DNA of 64,000 nt from Lamellibrachia satsuma. Lineage: Eukaryota > Annelida > Polychaeta > Sabellida > Siboglinidae. Shown one piece after another: positions 11,820 through 24,640 of the stretch (its first letter is position 1; each line of letters starts with the position of its first letter). Location of the stretch: NCBI GenBank assembly GCA_033239005.1, contig BSQZ01000004.1, positions 9,969,507-10,033,506 of the forward strand. The letters run 5' to 3'. The notes beneath the pieces were generated by a model. That model did not search any database. It saw only the letters and a list, made by a program, of their open reading frames with translations, and had not been told where the DNA came from. The position numbers and the translations under genes were made by a program.

Positions 11820-13049
11820 ACAGTCGTGCGAAGGGGTCAAGTCCGAGCTGGATCTCTTTACCGTACCCCCCACTCAGAACAGCATCGTCGACAGCCACGT
11901 GGTGGAACATCAACCCATGGCCTCTCTGGACTCTGGTGGACCGATAGAATTCCTGATCCCCGGATCGGAAGATGATTACCTAGATCTCGCCAACACGATG
12001 CTACACGTGCAGGTGACGCGAGCCAACGGGGACGATCTCGACTTGGCGGACCCCGCTGTTCGGTCAGGTCGACGTCTACCTGAACGGCACGCTCGTGACC
12101 CATTCGACCAACACGTACGCGTATCGTGCCTACATCGAGACGCTGCTGAGTTACGGTACCGATGCCAAGGTCACGCTGCTGACATGGATGCCGTCGAGAT
12201 AGTCGACGGAGCCGCGGCTAACGCAGGGTTCGTGGCTCGACGAGAGCACATCGTACGGAGTCGAGTGGTCGACATGATGGGTCGTCTACACGTGGACCTG
12301 TTTCTGCAAGATAAATTCCTGATCAACGGCGTCGATGTCAAGATCCAACTGGTGCGCAATAAGGCTGCGTTTGCGCTCATGGCTGGTGGACCCAACCCCG
12401 ATTACAAGATCAACATCGTCAATGCCACCTTGTTTGCCAAGAAGGCCACCCTCTATCCCACCGTGCAGATGGCTCACATCAAGATTCTCGAGAAGAGCAC
12501 GGTCAAGTATCCGATGCGGTCCGTCGACTGCAAGGTGTACTCCATTCCCGCGGGTGCTCGGTCGCACACGCACGAGACCCTGTTCCTCGGCACTCTGCCG
12601 AAACGTCTGGTGCTGTGCTGCATCGACAACGACGCCTACAACGGTGCGTACGACAAGAATCCGTTTCACGCCAAGAACAACGCCATAAGCTTCCATGCGG
12701 TGTAGGTGGACGGACGACAGATACCCTGCAAACCCTTCCAGCCCAACTTCGCAGACGACCTCTTCGTCAGGAGCTACATAACCTGTTCACCTTGACCGGT
12801 AAGATCTGGCAGGACGAGGGGAACGGTCTGACTCGCAGTGACTACCGAGACGGTTACACCTTCTTGGGTTTTGACCTGACACCCGACCAGTGCGACGGCC
12901 CTTGCTTCCATCTGATACAAACGGGCAACCTGCGCATAGAACTTCATTTCCGCAACGCGCTGCAGACCACCGTGAACGTCATAGCCTACGCCGAATTCGA
13001 GTCCGTGCTGGAAATCGACAAGAGCCGCAACGTCATCTGCGACTTCTGA
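11803..13049 (+). pseudogene. Major capsid protein (double jelly-roll), broken, copy 1
   Basis: Homologous to the intact 438-residue capsid protein at 41875-43191. Breaks seen: a deletion and frameshift at about 12053-12180, which comes back into frame afterwards; a TAC-to-TAG nonsense change at 12703-12705; and a further frame change soon after, with the C-terminal part open to 13049 in another frame. Similar proteins are annotated in invertebrate genomes as F54H12.2-like; they are the Polinton major capsid protein. Confidence 0.9.
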
Positions 13050-13050
13050 G

Positions 13051-13539
13051 ATGGACACCCTGCAGATCGCCTGACTACTGGAGACGGACCCGTGCACCAG
13101 ATCGATATTTCGCGGTGTCGTACCCAAAGACGGACTGCCCGCGACGATATACGGCGTTCTACCCGCGGCCTTCGTGTGCAACACCGACGACGGCGACGAA
13201 CCGGGCAAACATTGGATAGCGCTGTACCTGGCCGCCAACGGGCGCGGCGATTACTTCTGCTCGTACGGCCTGCCGCCACGTCACGCGGCGTTCCGCACCT
13301 TCATGAACGAACATTGTTCCGAGTGGACTCATAATAGCAAGAGACTTCAGAGTCATCTGTCGAACGTTTGTGGACAATGTTGCGTAGCTTTTGTATTGCT
13401 TCGTTGTAACGGCTTTCCGATGAGAACTTTTATCAACGTATTCGGCACCGATCTAGTTGCTAACGATTGCCGCGTGTTTGATTGGCTTAAACAGATGCGA
13501 CAAGGTAGACTGTACTATCACACTTCGTACATGGCGTGA
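13051..13539 (+). pseudogene. PRO: Adenain-like cysteine protease with early stop (copy 1)
   Basis: Only one break is visible: codon 8 is TGA (13072-13074) where copy 2 has an Arg codon. The rest is open and keeps the catalytic His (Lys-His-Trp-Ile-Ala) and Cys (Val-Cys-Gly-Gln-Cys). An internal restart is possible but would lose the N-terminal strand. Confidence 0.85.
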
Positions 13540-13544
13540 TGGTC

Positions 13545-13872
13545 AACATCCGCAAATCGCCTCATCGTCACCCTCGATCCTCTGGCGAGGTGGAGACATC
13601 CCTAAGCTCGCGACCTCTGGCGTGATGGTCAACATCCGCAAGTCGCCTCATCTTCATCGTCATAGTCGTCGTGATATTACACGCTACCCATATTGTATCG
13701 CCATGCTGTTGCTGCTGCTGTTGCTGCTTGTTCAATAAAATCCGTGTGCACTCGTACGATACCGTGTTTTGTTCGTTTCTCGTCTCCTCGTTAGGTCCTT
13801 TGATCTCAGTTAACTTAATCTTTCATCTCAGTTATTAATTATTCTATTAATGACCGCTGTTAACAGACAGTC
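13545..13872 (+). terminator. 3' region of the late block with AATAAA (copy 1)
   Basis: Contains a repeated CTCTGGCG(T/C)GATGGTCAACAT(C/A)CGCAA element that also occurs at 43810-43965 in copy 2, a CTG run, and AATAAA at 13734-13739 followed by a GTGTGCACTCGTAC stretch shared with copy 2. This is the likely common polyadenylation site for the rightward genes. Confidence 0.65.
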
Positions 13873-14062
13873 GTTCCTATGTCCACTATCGATGGCTACT
13901 GGTTATCTTTCGGTACTCCTACAGTCGCTAGGGGGCGCTGCGCACGGTTTGTGGTGTTCCTACAACCATCAGGGGGCGCTCTGATTGGCTGCGCACGCAA
14001 CCGGAAGTCGTTCAGACATATGGCGTCCGGATTTGATGTCCCAGAACCTATCACCTACTACT
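13873..14062. repeat. Right terminal inverted repeat of Polinton copy 1
   Basis: Inverted partner of 5386-5575, ending in CCTACTACT and followed directly by the CACGCC target duplication at 14063-14068. Confidence 0.95.
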
Positions 14063-14424
14063 CACGCCGGTACTGTGTACGGCACGAGTGTGGACAATGT
14101 ACGGCGTGGGCACGCCGGTACTGTGCACGGCACGAGTGTGGACAATGTACGGCGTGGGCACGCCGGTACTGTGCACGGTACGAGTGTGGACAATGTACGG
14201 CGTGGGCACGCCGGTACTGTGCACGGTACGAGTGTGGACAATGTACGGCGTGGGCACACCTGTACTGTGTACGGTACGAGTGTGGACAATGTACGGCGTG
14301 GGCACACCAGTACTGTGCACGGTACGAGTGTGGACATTGTACGGCGTGGGCACACCGGTACTGTGCACGCTACGAGTGTGGACAATGTACGGCGTGGGCA
14401 CGCCGGTACTGTGCATGGACAATT
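14063..14424. repeat. 48-bp minisatellite, right part of the split array
   Basis: About 7.5 copies of the same 48-bp unit and orientation as 4688-5385. The array phase runs on across the 6-bp target duplication. Confidence 0.95.
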
Positions 14425-16430
14425 GTTTTTTTTTACGAAATGTGTGATGATGGCTTTGTAATAAAAGTGCATGTGAAGGGGGAACATATGGCAAGCAAAT
14501 TTTAAAAGAGACAAAATTCGGGCGGTGTTTTGAAACACCCTTTAGATATAGTAATTTAGACAAGGAAAGGTGGGGTAAAATTACCATCTTAAGGGTCCAG
14601 GTTATTTGTTTTTTTTATAAACATGAAACCCATCAACCAATTCTTGACAAATTCGAAATATTTCGCCAAAGTGGGTAATTTTGTCTAATAGGTTGTACAA
14701 AATGGCCCCCTACTTGTTGTAAAATGGTTACTCATTTCGAACACGATTTGATCTCAACTGGTAACAAATGTGAACATATTTCAAATTAGAACTGATACGA
14801 CTTTTGTATCATATCATCAATGGCGTGGGTACTCTCTACATTCTAAACGGCACTCCATGACCAAGTCTGACCTTTTTGAAAAGACTTTGCACTGAATCCA
14901 ATCATCGCCTTGAGTGTTGTGGTACAATTCTCCACAGAATAGATTTGTGCATCGACACCAGACCGCTTGACGGTGTTACTGGTGCCGAGACTTTTGCTTT
15001 CCTCAGTCTTCCCTTGGATTTTATTGTTATCTTGACTTTCTCGCCCTCTCGCTTTGTCTCTGTCTCTTTTTCTCTGTCTGTGTTTCTGTCTGTCAGTCTC
15101 CGTCCCTCGGTTCCTCCCACCCACTCTCCCCCCTCCCTCCCTGTCATCAAAAGTGGTGCCATGCATGCCAACTGATATATAGGTCAGACACACAGAAAAA
15201 ACATTAGAGATAAGCTGGGATTGTTTCCTCCCTGCAAAAATAAACGGAATATTAATAAACATCTCAGAAGTGTTGTCCGGGCTATATGTTAACCATAAAT
15301 CGTGTGTTTGTGAAACGTTTAACATTGCAAGAAATGTTGCCAAACCATATAGCTGAAGCGATTTCAATAGGGAGAATTTATTGTACTTTTAATCAACCAC
15401 ATCGATAGTCTTGGTGCCACGTGGGGCCACTTTTATATATACTAGCAAAAATGCCCATCCCCAGGACGGGATTACGTGGTAGTTCATACGTGACAGTCAT
15501 GATAGCAATGTTTACCAAATGCCAGGCCAAAATGCCATCAATACGCTCGAACTTATTACTAGAAACAACCGCGTTACGCACGTGATGCAATACTCGTTGC
15601 ATGTTCAAAATGTAGATGGTCGCGTGAATCTAGACCCATGGGGCATGGATACTTGTGTTGGTTGTAAAATAGTAGAATATCTGCTTTCTACTGTCTTTTT
15701 ATTGTGTATTGGCTCGAGGTCGCATGCCAATACATGGGTGCGTGTTTTCTACTATAACTATTATAAACAGCCCAGATGGCGCTATGTACTCTCAAACGGT
15801 TTACATACCGAAGTATTCGCCGCGGCGCGCGTGGTTTCTGCCATTGTTGGAAGTTAACGTTTTACGCAGCGAACATTTACCATAAAAACTACTGTGAACT
15901 CTTGATATATGGGGTATTTCGAAAAAATAAAGGCGTTATGTTTCATTCGTGGGGTCGTAGATTAATCCCGGAAAGTTTCGCGCCCGAGGTGCAAGCCGTC
16001 TAGGAGGAAAACGTGAACATAACCACATATAGTTAGATATAATTATCTCCATGGTGCGCGGAGCGCTTCTGGTGAATTAATCGAGAACCTGGTTAAAGTT
16101 TCTCTAGGCTAGGGTAAAATCAGGTCCTGTAAAAAATCAGCAAAACCGTTCAATTCACAGGATGTCCAGTGACCGGTAGCAGTTTAAGACATTCGTGGGC
16201 CCTAGGCACCCGGCACTTTCGTGGGCCCCAAGTAAACCCACCACAAGATTTTCAAGTTAGCAATTCACTATTTAAGCATAATGTACATGAATGAATCATC
16301 AATAAAGCTAATATTCGAACAGTTCTTCTTTTAAAAGTCAACCATTGCAAGTTACATATCGCAGATTTTGTCATGGTGTACGGTAAGCTGGTAGTGATTG
16401 ACTAAGTCGACTAACACCATCTCACACCTA
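14425..16430. other. Gene-free stretch
   Basis: No supported gene. A CT-rich tract is seen at about 15000-15150, and isolated open frames (15519-15857, 14843-15367) lack recognisable features. Confidence 0.55.
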
Positions 16431-18406
16431 GTCTACAGTTTTACCTTGCGTATGTTCTTGATGGCAAACGCAAGTGAACGCATCATTTCCGACTCTATGG
16501 CTAAAAGTGACAGTGCCGACAAGCGCGATTGGCCCATCGTGGACCGCTGGCAGTCTTTGATACGTTTCAGTATCGAGAAAGATCGCTCGCCTTCGCAGCT
16601 TGAGCCGAAAATTGACAGATAGATACGTAGCGCAATGTGAACATTAGGGAAACTGGTAATCAGCCTATTTTCATGAAGAAAGGTTATCATCTCGGCACCT
16701 GTCTTGAAGTCTCCATATTTTGTGAAGAGACGGAATTCCTTATCAAAATCAGGCTCAATATATCATTATCATAATACCGAGTGAGCTCTTCGCACTTCGA
16801 GGTGATATCGCTGTCGGCGAGAGATCGAATCTCGGTCAAGACCCCGAAACGTTCATAGACATTCGTGTAGGCGGCCTTCCGTTTCTTGAGTTCGGAGAGT
16901 AATCTGTCAGTGATGATTAGGTACGTGTTCACTCGGAAGTTCTTTCGACAGTCGCTCACTTTTATCTCTTCTGGTGTTTCGTCATGGAACAACTTTCTTT
17001 TCTTTGCTCGCTTGTTTTCATCGTCATAATCAAGTCCTGGTGCAACGGACTTTGCTTCATTCTCGAATCGATCGAACCTTTCTGAGTAACGCAAAGAATG
17101 GATGTGTTCCAGCAAGACACGGTAATGCATAACCACTGAACCAATTTCATTTCCTGGAGCTTGCAATGCCTTGTTAACTCGGTTCAATGTTGTTCCACAC
17201 AATGCGCATAAGAACGATGTTCAGAGTTTGCTCACCAAAGACTTTGCCTCGAGCACGACGAGTGGAGGTGGGGTAGAAGTTCTAGCTATCGCGTCAACAG
17301 AGTTTTGTATTACTTTGTAGTTTGATGCCAGCGCCTTCACGGCATCTGCTCGAGCAGACCATCGAATTTCTGATAGGCTTTTTACCACTGGAGACTGTTT
17401 CGGTAGGTTCTCTAACAGTTTCGACCACCTCTGTGGCGAGGCTGATAAGAATGTGTAAAGTCGTTGAACGATGCCGAAAAACCTGACCGCATCAGTGCAG
17501 GATTCGGCCGCTGCGGTCCCAACTAAATGTAGGCCGTGTGGCCTCGGAACGGGTGTCCTCTCTCTGCCAAGAAGGTAAAAACGGCAACGATGCACTTGAG
17601 GAGTTCGATCCAGTACCTACCTATTGCTACCCATTCTCCAGCTGCTTTGCGATCGCAGAATCAACATGGTGCCCTTTGATGTTTTCGAACCCCTTCTTTA
17701 CAGCTACTAAGTGACTATCGCTACGCTCATGTGTCGTGATTCTGTGCACATTTTTCCAGTCATTGAAACCATTCAGAGAAAAACTATCACTTCTGCTCCT
17801 GAATAGCTTACATACATGCCAATAAAGATTTCCAGTTGATGTAGAATACACCAACCAGTTCCTCGTTACACTCACCTCGTTAGCCAGCTTTCGAACAAAG
17901 AATTTCAGTTGTACGTATCTTGTCTTGGACGTGTACGATCTCGCCGATTTGTGAAGATCCTTGTCCAAGTTCTGTGATGGTGGGTTTCTTGTAAAATGGT
18001 CTATCGATTCCTGAGTAATTTTCCAATCTGCCGGGTCGTCACTGTAAGTCTTCCGGAGGTCTGTCAGCTGACAGCCTTCTAGTGGTTCCTCACGCCCGCA
18101 GACTGTAGGAGGAGGGTCATCATCTTCTGCAGAAGCTATGAAATCGTTATCAGAACTGCAAGAAGGTGTCAACGATTCTGCCACTTCAGCAACCGGATAT
18201 TGAATGTCGTCACGAGCAGATACAGATGTAGACGTACCGTCTTCTTCATGTCCGGATGAACTGGGATGATCGTTGTCTCTCGGCTTTAAAAATTCCAGCA
18301 AGGATCCGTGCTTGCGTTTGGCTTCTTCGTTTTGTTTTTGCTTTTTCTGACGTTTCGAATGAACACTTTGGTATTTACGGATATACGCATCACCACCTGG
18401 CATCAA
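16430..18406 (-). pseudogene. hAT-superfamily transposase remnant (ZMYM1/DUF4371-like)
   Basis: Three leftward blocks in different frames. 18406-17627 is a Lys/Arg-rich N-terminus followed by a TTF-type zinc finger-like segment with the Trp-Leu-Val-Tyr-Ser and Cys-Lys-Leu-Phe pattern and the Asp-Trp-Lys-Asn-Val motif. 17595-17221 is the middle region with Arg-Trp-Ser-Ala-Arg. 17202-16433 ends in the hAT dimerisation signature (Gly-Glu-Arg-Ser-Phe-Ser near 16590). Frame changes and a missing central segment show decay. No inverted ends were found by eye. Acts as a DNA transposase in intact members; this copy is dead. Confidence 0.75.
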
Positions 18407-18449
18407 TAGGCCCTACTGCGAACCTAAAAAAGATTGAGGCGTCTTAGAC

Positions 18450-19370
18450 ACTGATTTCACACTGGTGTATCCAACAATTATTAAAACACAAATACACATA
18501 ATTTAAATCGTGATTTACTCAGTCAATCCTTTTTCGGTTTGTTTATATTTTAACCACCTCATCATCCAAAGTATGCTAATTTATTGTAATTATTTTGTAA
18601 CTTCATCATTTATATATTACTACAGTACATGTGTATAGTCATACTTTTCAAATGTTGCTAACCTACTTAATCTAACATATAAGTTGTACGCTTACTGGGT
18701 GAATAACAAAAAAACTTAATTATTATAATCTATAAAATATCGCCGTATCACAAAGAGGACATAACACACCTTGTCACCGGCGAAAGTGTGAACAACCGAT
18801 ATTACAAAAAGCCAAATCCTACAGGCAAGAATACTTCGCTGCCCTCTTTCTTTGTTCCTGTAATCAAACATGACAATGACGCAGGTACATCAGCGACTAT
18901 AATCTTTTTCCCGGATCGTTCCTTAGAGGCGCTCCGCACACTACGCTTAGGAAATTTCGTGCGCATGTAACGAGTGGCGCCGCCCAGTGGGCACGGGCAC
19001 CAGTCTTCAGCGACTAGTATCTCTGGGACCACTTACGACGGATCATATAATCGCCCGCACGCAACAGCTGAATGTCCACAATTGGCGCAGGTAGTGCCTA
19101 CGCACGCACACTCTCTAGAGGTCATGCTTCAGTTAGAGTTCCTGCGGGGTGTGTTACATGGATATTTGGGATTTTTTGGTCACTAGACAAGTGTGCGCCG
19201 TAATTCGTGTCAATATTGGTAAATACTGACGGGTATAGCACATACAAGCAGTTTCAAGAGTTAGAAATGTCTAATTTTGACATAACTCGACCAGCATGTC
19301 AATGGGATGATGTTTTAGAGAATATTTGATGGTCACGTTTTCTTATAATGATACAAAACGTTAACATGGC
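18450..19370. other. Gene-free stretch
   Basis: AT-rich to about 18760, then more balanced; the short frames at 18788-19186 have no recognisable features. Confidence 0.5.
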
Positions 19371-19371
19371 C

Positions 19372-19860
19372 ACAGCTGCAGGAGCTGCAGGAGCTGCAGG
19401 AGCTGCAGGAGCTACAGGAGCTGCAGGAGCTACAGGAGCTGCATGAGCTGCAGTAGCTACAGGAGCTGCATGAGCTACAGGGGCTACAGGAGCTGCATGA
19501 GCTGCAGGAGCTACAGGAGCTGCATGAGCTACAGGAGCTGCATGAGCTGCAGGAGCTACATGAGCTGCATGAGCTACATGAGCTGCAGGAGCAACAGGAG
19601 CTGCAGGAGCTACAGGAGCTGCATGAGCTACAGGAGCTGCATGAGCTACAGGAGCTGCATGAGCTGCAGGAGCTACATGAGCTGCATGAGCTACATGAGC
19701 TGCAGGAGCTACAGGAGCTGCAGGAGCTACAGGAGCTGCATGAGCTACAGGAGCAACATGAGTTGCAGGAGCAACATGAGCTGCATGAGCTGCAGGAGCT
19801 GCATGAGCTACAGGAGCTGCAGGACCTACAGGAGCTGCATGAGCTACAAGAGCAAGACAA
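19372..19860. repeat. 9-bp minisatellite GGAGCTGCA / TGAGCTACA
   Basis: About 54 tandem 9-bp units. Because the unit is a multiple of three it produces long Ala-Pro-Val-Ala and Cys-Ser-Ser frames that are not genes. Confidence 0.95.
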
Positions 19861-20134
19861 GAGTGTTCCAATGATTCTGTGTAAATGTTGTTGATTTGGT
19901 CTTCAGATGAATAAAGCTGTTCACTGTTTGTTTCATGTCTTGATGTATGATGCTGTCCGACGCAGCAACAGCTCCAAGTTTTGAGATTTTCAGACAGCGG
20001 ATCTCAACATTAATACATATTTCATCTTTCACCCTATCAACTTTTCCTCACCTAAAATTGCAGTGACACACGCACATAATAATCTTTTTGCCATGTATTT
20101 TTAAATATAGAGCATTAGGGTTGATCATGGAAAT

Positions 20135-22010
20135 AAATACAACTCGGATAAAATTAATCGCTCTGGACCGGCCAATTAATTCGTTATATCCGAAATTCGT
20201 TGTATCTGAAATTGACCACCAACTCCGTCATGCTAACAGAAGTACGCTTGAAATCAATGAATAAGAAGCTTACAATCAAGTGTTCGATCTAAGTAGTGAG
20301 AAACATACTTTATTCCATGGTATTCATCGTAAAATTAAAATTACAACTGAACGCCAAGGCGACCACGAGAGTCAGTTCTTTTTTCAAAAGAGAACAATCG
20401 GCCCTTAAAGTCCTTTCCCGCTCGCCAATCAGTCCTTTTCTTCAAATTCTTGAATGCCCAAGGTTTCAGGCTTTTTCGATAGCAAATAGGGGCATATTCT
20501 CACTGCTACTCATGTTCGCGCCAACCAACAAAGTTTTGCTTGTCTTTGACTGTTTCTTTCCTCGCTGTTGTTCTCCGATAAAGCCTAGACTTTTTACAGG
20601 CAACATTTGCCAAGACAAGTCTGTTTCATCACAGCTAAATACATTATCTGGCTCCTATCTAGCAAGAATATCTTTCATGACCATTTCCCGCCATTCTGTT
20701 ACCACTCCTCAGTCCACACCACCAGCTTCTGCGACCTTCAATATCTTCCCTACATTCCATCTGTTTTTCCATCTCACTGTCCAAGCACTATTATGAGTCT
20801 TATCATGCTTGGACTATTTTGCAAATCCTGCGGCTTTTCGCAACAAAACTTCGCTATTGATTTTGATATCTGCCCGTCCATAATACTGCTGGAATCAAAT
20901 AATTAGGGCAGCATCCACATCTTCGAAATTCGTTTGTCTGATACGCTTCCTTGAGAACGTGTTTCCCTTGCGTCTTTCTGAGAAAGTAGGCCTCTGATCG
21001 ACTCCTTCTCTTTCAAGATCCCACATAGAGTTGACGGCTTCATGTCAAGATGTTTTGCAATGAGATTTTGCTTCTTACCCGAATTCTTTTTCGCGTATTC
21101 GAATATCTCAAGCTTTCTGTCAACCACCTACGATGACCACTTGGACACAAGAACAATGACCACTTGGACACAAGAACAATGACCTCTTGATTGCATAGCT
21201 TACAGTGCTTTGCGATCGGGTTTAAAAACGATGACGTGATTGGCTGAGTAATACACCGTCGAGACAGGAGTACAAATCAGATTAGCTAGCCTATAAATGA
21301 ACGCTGGGGATCCCCTCCTTGATTCTCTGGGAAAATGTGAGACCGACGAAACGAAGGCGCTGATGCCTACGCTTCGTGGTGAATCTTAGGGTGTTACGAA
21401 ATCTAAATATTATTAAGTGGCGTTGTGGCCGCCATAGAGCTAGTTTTATTTTTAGGAGAAAACGGCTTACAACAGATTAGTTTTTATCCTTTTGGCATAT
21501 TAATAGAGGCTTCTGATTATTTACTGTGTCGGGGCACTGACCTAATTATGCAGGCACCAGCATTGAGGAGTTCCACAGGTATTTTGTGACGTATGCGATC
21601 ATGCACCTTTGGGGAAATCGAAACTATGTTAGAACATTCCGCTGACAGCGGAGAATTCCAGTAGGTTTCCCCTCGGGGTTATTTGACAGTTTTACTGCTA
21701 TTAGCCAGTTTTCTACAATGTGGAATCAAAGATACGTAACAACGATGGTCACGAGATAAAAATATGGGTCAAGACGTGCATTTTTTATTTCACATCGTCG
21801 ATTCATTATATTCGATGATATTTCAACGGATTTTGGTCATTGGGACCGACATAATTGTTCGTTTTATACGTAAATTCGTTATAAAAATTCGATATACGCG
21901 CAGAATTTCATAAAAAATTCAATAAGAAAAAATCATGACCAATTCATTTATTCGGTATAAACGAGAACTCGTTTTAAGCAAATTCATTATATCCGAGGTT
22001 TACTGTACTA
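20135..22010 (-). mobile_element. Tigger/pogo-type DNA transposon, truncated
   Basis: The right end reads, on the minus strand, CAGTAAACCTCGGATATAAT with repeated TTCGTTATA-type subterminal motifs; the left end has the related AACTCGGATAAAATTAAT and ATTCGTTATATCCG motifs. Between them lies a leftward transposase fragment. Boundaries are approximate because the left end is degenerate. Confidence 0.65.
20290..21127 (-). pseudogene. Tigger-type transposase fragment (CENP-B HTH plus start of DDE domain)
   Basis: 21127-20903 encodes a CENP-B-like N-terminal helix-turn-helix (Lys-Leu-Glu-Ile-Phe-Glu ... Pro-Ser-Thr-Leu-Cys). Continuing leftward in other frames are the second DNA-binding domain and the first catalytic Asp in a Cys-Asp-Glu-Thr-Asp context at about 20620. 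The rest of the catalytic domain is absent. Frameshifted and truncated, so inactive. Confidence 0.7.
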
Positions 22011-22779
22011 CAAAGCTTACAAACCAAATTGAACAACATTTCAAAATTCATTAGTTCCCCTGTGCGCGTTTGTCACAACGAGGCTACGTGCGTGATAACT
22101 ATTACAGACTGTAGGCCATTGGTTTGTCATAACGAGGCTACGTGCGTAATAACTATTATAAACTGTAGGCCATTGGTTTGAACAGAAAGGTGTAATTGTG
22201 GGGTCAAAACGTCACATTTTTATTTTTGACACTGGGATCGTGGTTGGTATCAAAGCCCATAATAAAAAATACTTACTTCAATCAAACAGTCTTCTGGTGA
22301 GTCTCAATTATATCTTCTTGGATCATGATTACTGCAAATATAACTGTCATCTTTGCATTTGCATTGGAGCGCGCGTGGCAGACCAGACCTACTGTACTTG
22401 CATCGTTGATTCTTGCAGCCGGTGGTGCAGCCACACGAAATCAGGTCAATGCAGGATTGAGGTGTAGGTGACAATGGCATCAAAACGGCATCAAAATTGG
22501 AACTACCTAACTAGATCTGGAAAGTTGAAATGTACTTGTCTCCATGCGGCTGTCAGATAATGTGATCGCTTCACATGGAATGCTAATGCACCACTTGTTG
22601 GTGGAAGGGACTCGGGAACATAGGAATTTACGAACAACAGTGATCTAGTCATGTCAACTGTATCCACTCATGTACACTGTACATTCTTCAGATAGATTGT
22701 CCTTTGCTATTTCATCTGACATGTGTTGCACTTCTTGCACTGACGTAACAAGAATGAGGTCACATCAGTTCCAGTCAAA

Positions 22780-23866
22780 CAATGGGATTCCCTGAACCAG
22801 TATATCAGTATCCCTGAACCAGTATATCGGTACCCCTGAACCAGTATATATCCCTGAACAAGTATATCAGTATCCCTGAACCAGTATATCGGTATCCCTG
22901 AACCAGTATATCAGTATCCCTGAACCAGTATATCAGTATCCCTGAACCAGTATATCGGTATCCCTGAACCAGTATATATCCCTGAACAAGTATATCAGTA
23001 TCCCTGAACCAGTATATCGGTATCCCTGAACCAGTATATCGGTATCCCTGAACCAGTATATCGGTATCCCTGAACCAGTATATCGGTATCCCTGGACCAG
23101 TATATCGGTATCCCTGGACCAGTATATCGGTATCCCTGAACCAGTATATCGGTATCCCTGGACCAGTATATCGGTATCCCTGGACCAGTATATCGGTATC
23201 CCTGGACCAGTATATCTGTATCCCTGGACCAGTATATCGGTATCCCTGGACCAGTATATCGGTATCCCTGAACCAGTATATCGGTATCCCTGAACCAGTA
23301 TATCGGTATCCCTGAACCAGTATATCGGTATCCCTGAACCAGTATATCGGTATCCCTGAACCAGTATATCGGTATCCCTGAACCAGTATATCGGTATCCC
23401 TGGACCAGTATATCGGTATCCCTGGACCAGTATATCGGTATCCCTGAACCAGTATATCGGTATCCCTGGACCAGTATATCGGTATCCCTGGACCAGTATA
23501 TCTGTATCCCTGGACCAGTATATCGGTATCCCTGGACCAGTATATCGGTATCCCTGAACCAGTATATCGGTATCCCTGGACCAGTATATCGGTATCCCTG
23601 AACCAGTATATCTGTATCCCTGGACCAGTATATCGGTATCCCTGAACCAGTATATCGGTATCCCTGAACCAGTATATCGGTATCCCTGGACCAGTATATC
23701 GGTATCCCTGGACCAGTATATCGGTATCCCTGGACCAGTATATCAGTATCCCTGAACCAGTATATCGGTATCCCTGGACCAGTATATCGGTATCCCTGAA
23801 CCAGTATATCGGTATCCCTGAACCAGTATATCGGTATCCCTGGACCAGTATATCGGAGCCTGAACC
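22780..23866. repeat. 22-bp satellite (CCAGTATATCGGTATCCCTGAA)
   Basis: About 49 tandem copies. Units vary mainly at CCTGAAC/CCTGGAC and at TCGGTA/TCAGTA/TCTGTA, and a few shortened units (TATATATCCC) occur near the left end. No coding frame. Confidence 0.95.
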
Positions 23867-23878
23867 ATCAGTGTCAGT

Positions 23879-24282
23879 TCAATTCTGAATCCAGTGAAGG
23901 ATTATTCTCGTATCGGCCTCTTCATGCCGTCCGTCAAGCTTGGGTGTGTCTATATTTGGATTGGTCGATTCCACTCTTTCCTCTTTATTGAACTCACTGA
24001 CTGCTATGATTGTTTTGGACTGATGTTCTTGTCCAACAATATGCTCCGAGAAGAATCGTGAAAAATCTGCCTTATTTTCTCCCAGGGCCGGGAACTTATT
24101 ACAATTAGATGGCATGGATGCATCGCAATTTTCAATGACCCTAAGAATTGGTATGGCGCCCTTGGTACACCTCGTTCGTGTTTCCGAATTGATGGAGACT
24201 TCGTAGTATCTGTCAAATGCATGCCTCTGCGGTCAAATGCACGAAAGGAGAGTATTTCGAAATAAGACAGATCAATCTCCAA
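23879..24282 (-). pseudogene. Fragment of a transposon-derived 'HEEADTRI' (PIN-like fold) protein
   Basis: A leftward fragment ending His-Glu-Glu-Ala-Asp-Thr-Arg-Ile at about 23910-23935, preceded by about 100 residues spread over two frames. The same signature occurs in the longer copy at 52.4 kb. The satellite at 22780-23866 abuts its downstream side. The family is common in invertebrate genomes and usually transposon-associated; its biochemical role is unproven. Confidence 0.6.
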
Positions 24283-24299
24283 ATGTCAAAATTCCTTCT

Positions 24300-24640
24300 G
24301 CTTTCCCAACAACAACCACCAATGTTGTATGTAGTGTATTACACCCATTTATTCATTCGAAGAAACAAGGCTTACTGCTCACAGCCGGGAGCGGTTGCTA
24401 ACCGCCGTGCCAAAGGGAGCATGCATAAATGCGCCACCCCACACCAACACTCTACACCTCTCCCTTCCAAATGTTTTGCAATAAGAACATTTAAACAACC
24501 TGGCTGCGCTACTCCACATCTACAAAATAACAAGGCAGTACCTGGATTCAACGTCAGTTATTTAGTTTTCGAGACCATTCAGCATGAGCGGTCTGGGGTT
24601 GTTATATGGGTTTGTCGTGGCGTTTGCGCTCTTCATCAAC
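24300..24640. other. Undetermined stretch at the left edge of the second virus-like element
   Basis: No gene is recognised and no inverted end is visible; the boundary of the second virus-like element must lie in or near this stretch. Confidence 0.3.

Noticed and set aside
19299..19874. Ala-Pro-rich and Cys-Ser-rich frames of 143-190 residues
   Set aside because: 9-bp minisatellite artefact.
22780..23866. CRISPR-like appearance of evenly spaced repeats
   Set aside because: 22-bp units without unique spacers, eukaryotic context: a satellite.
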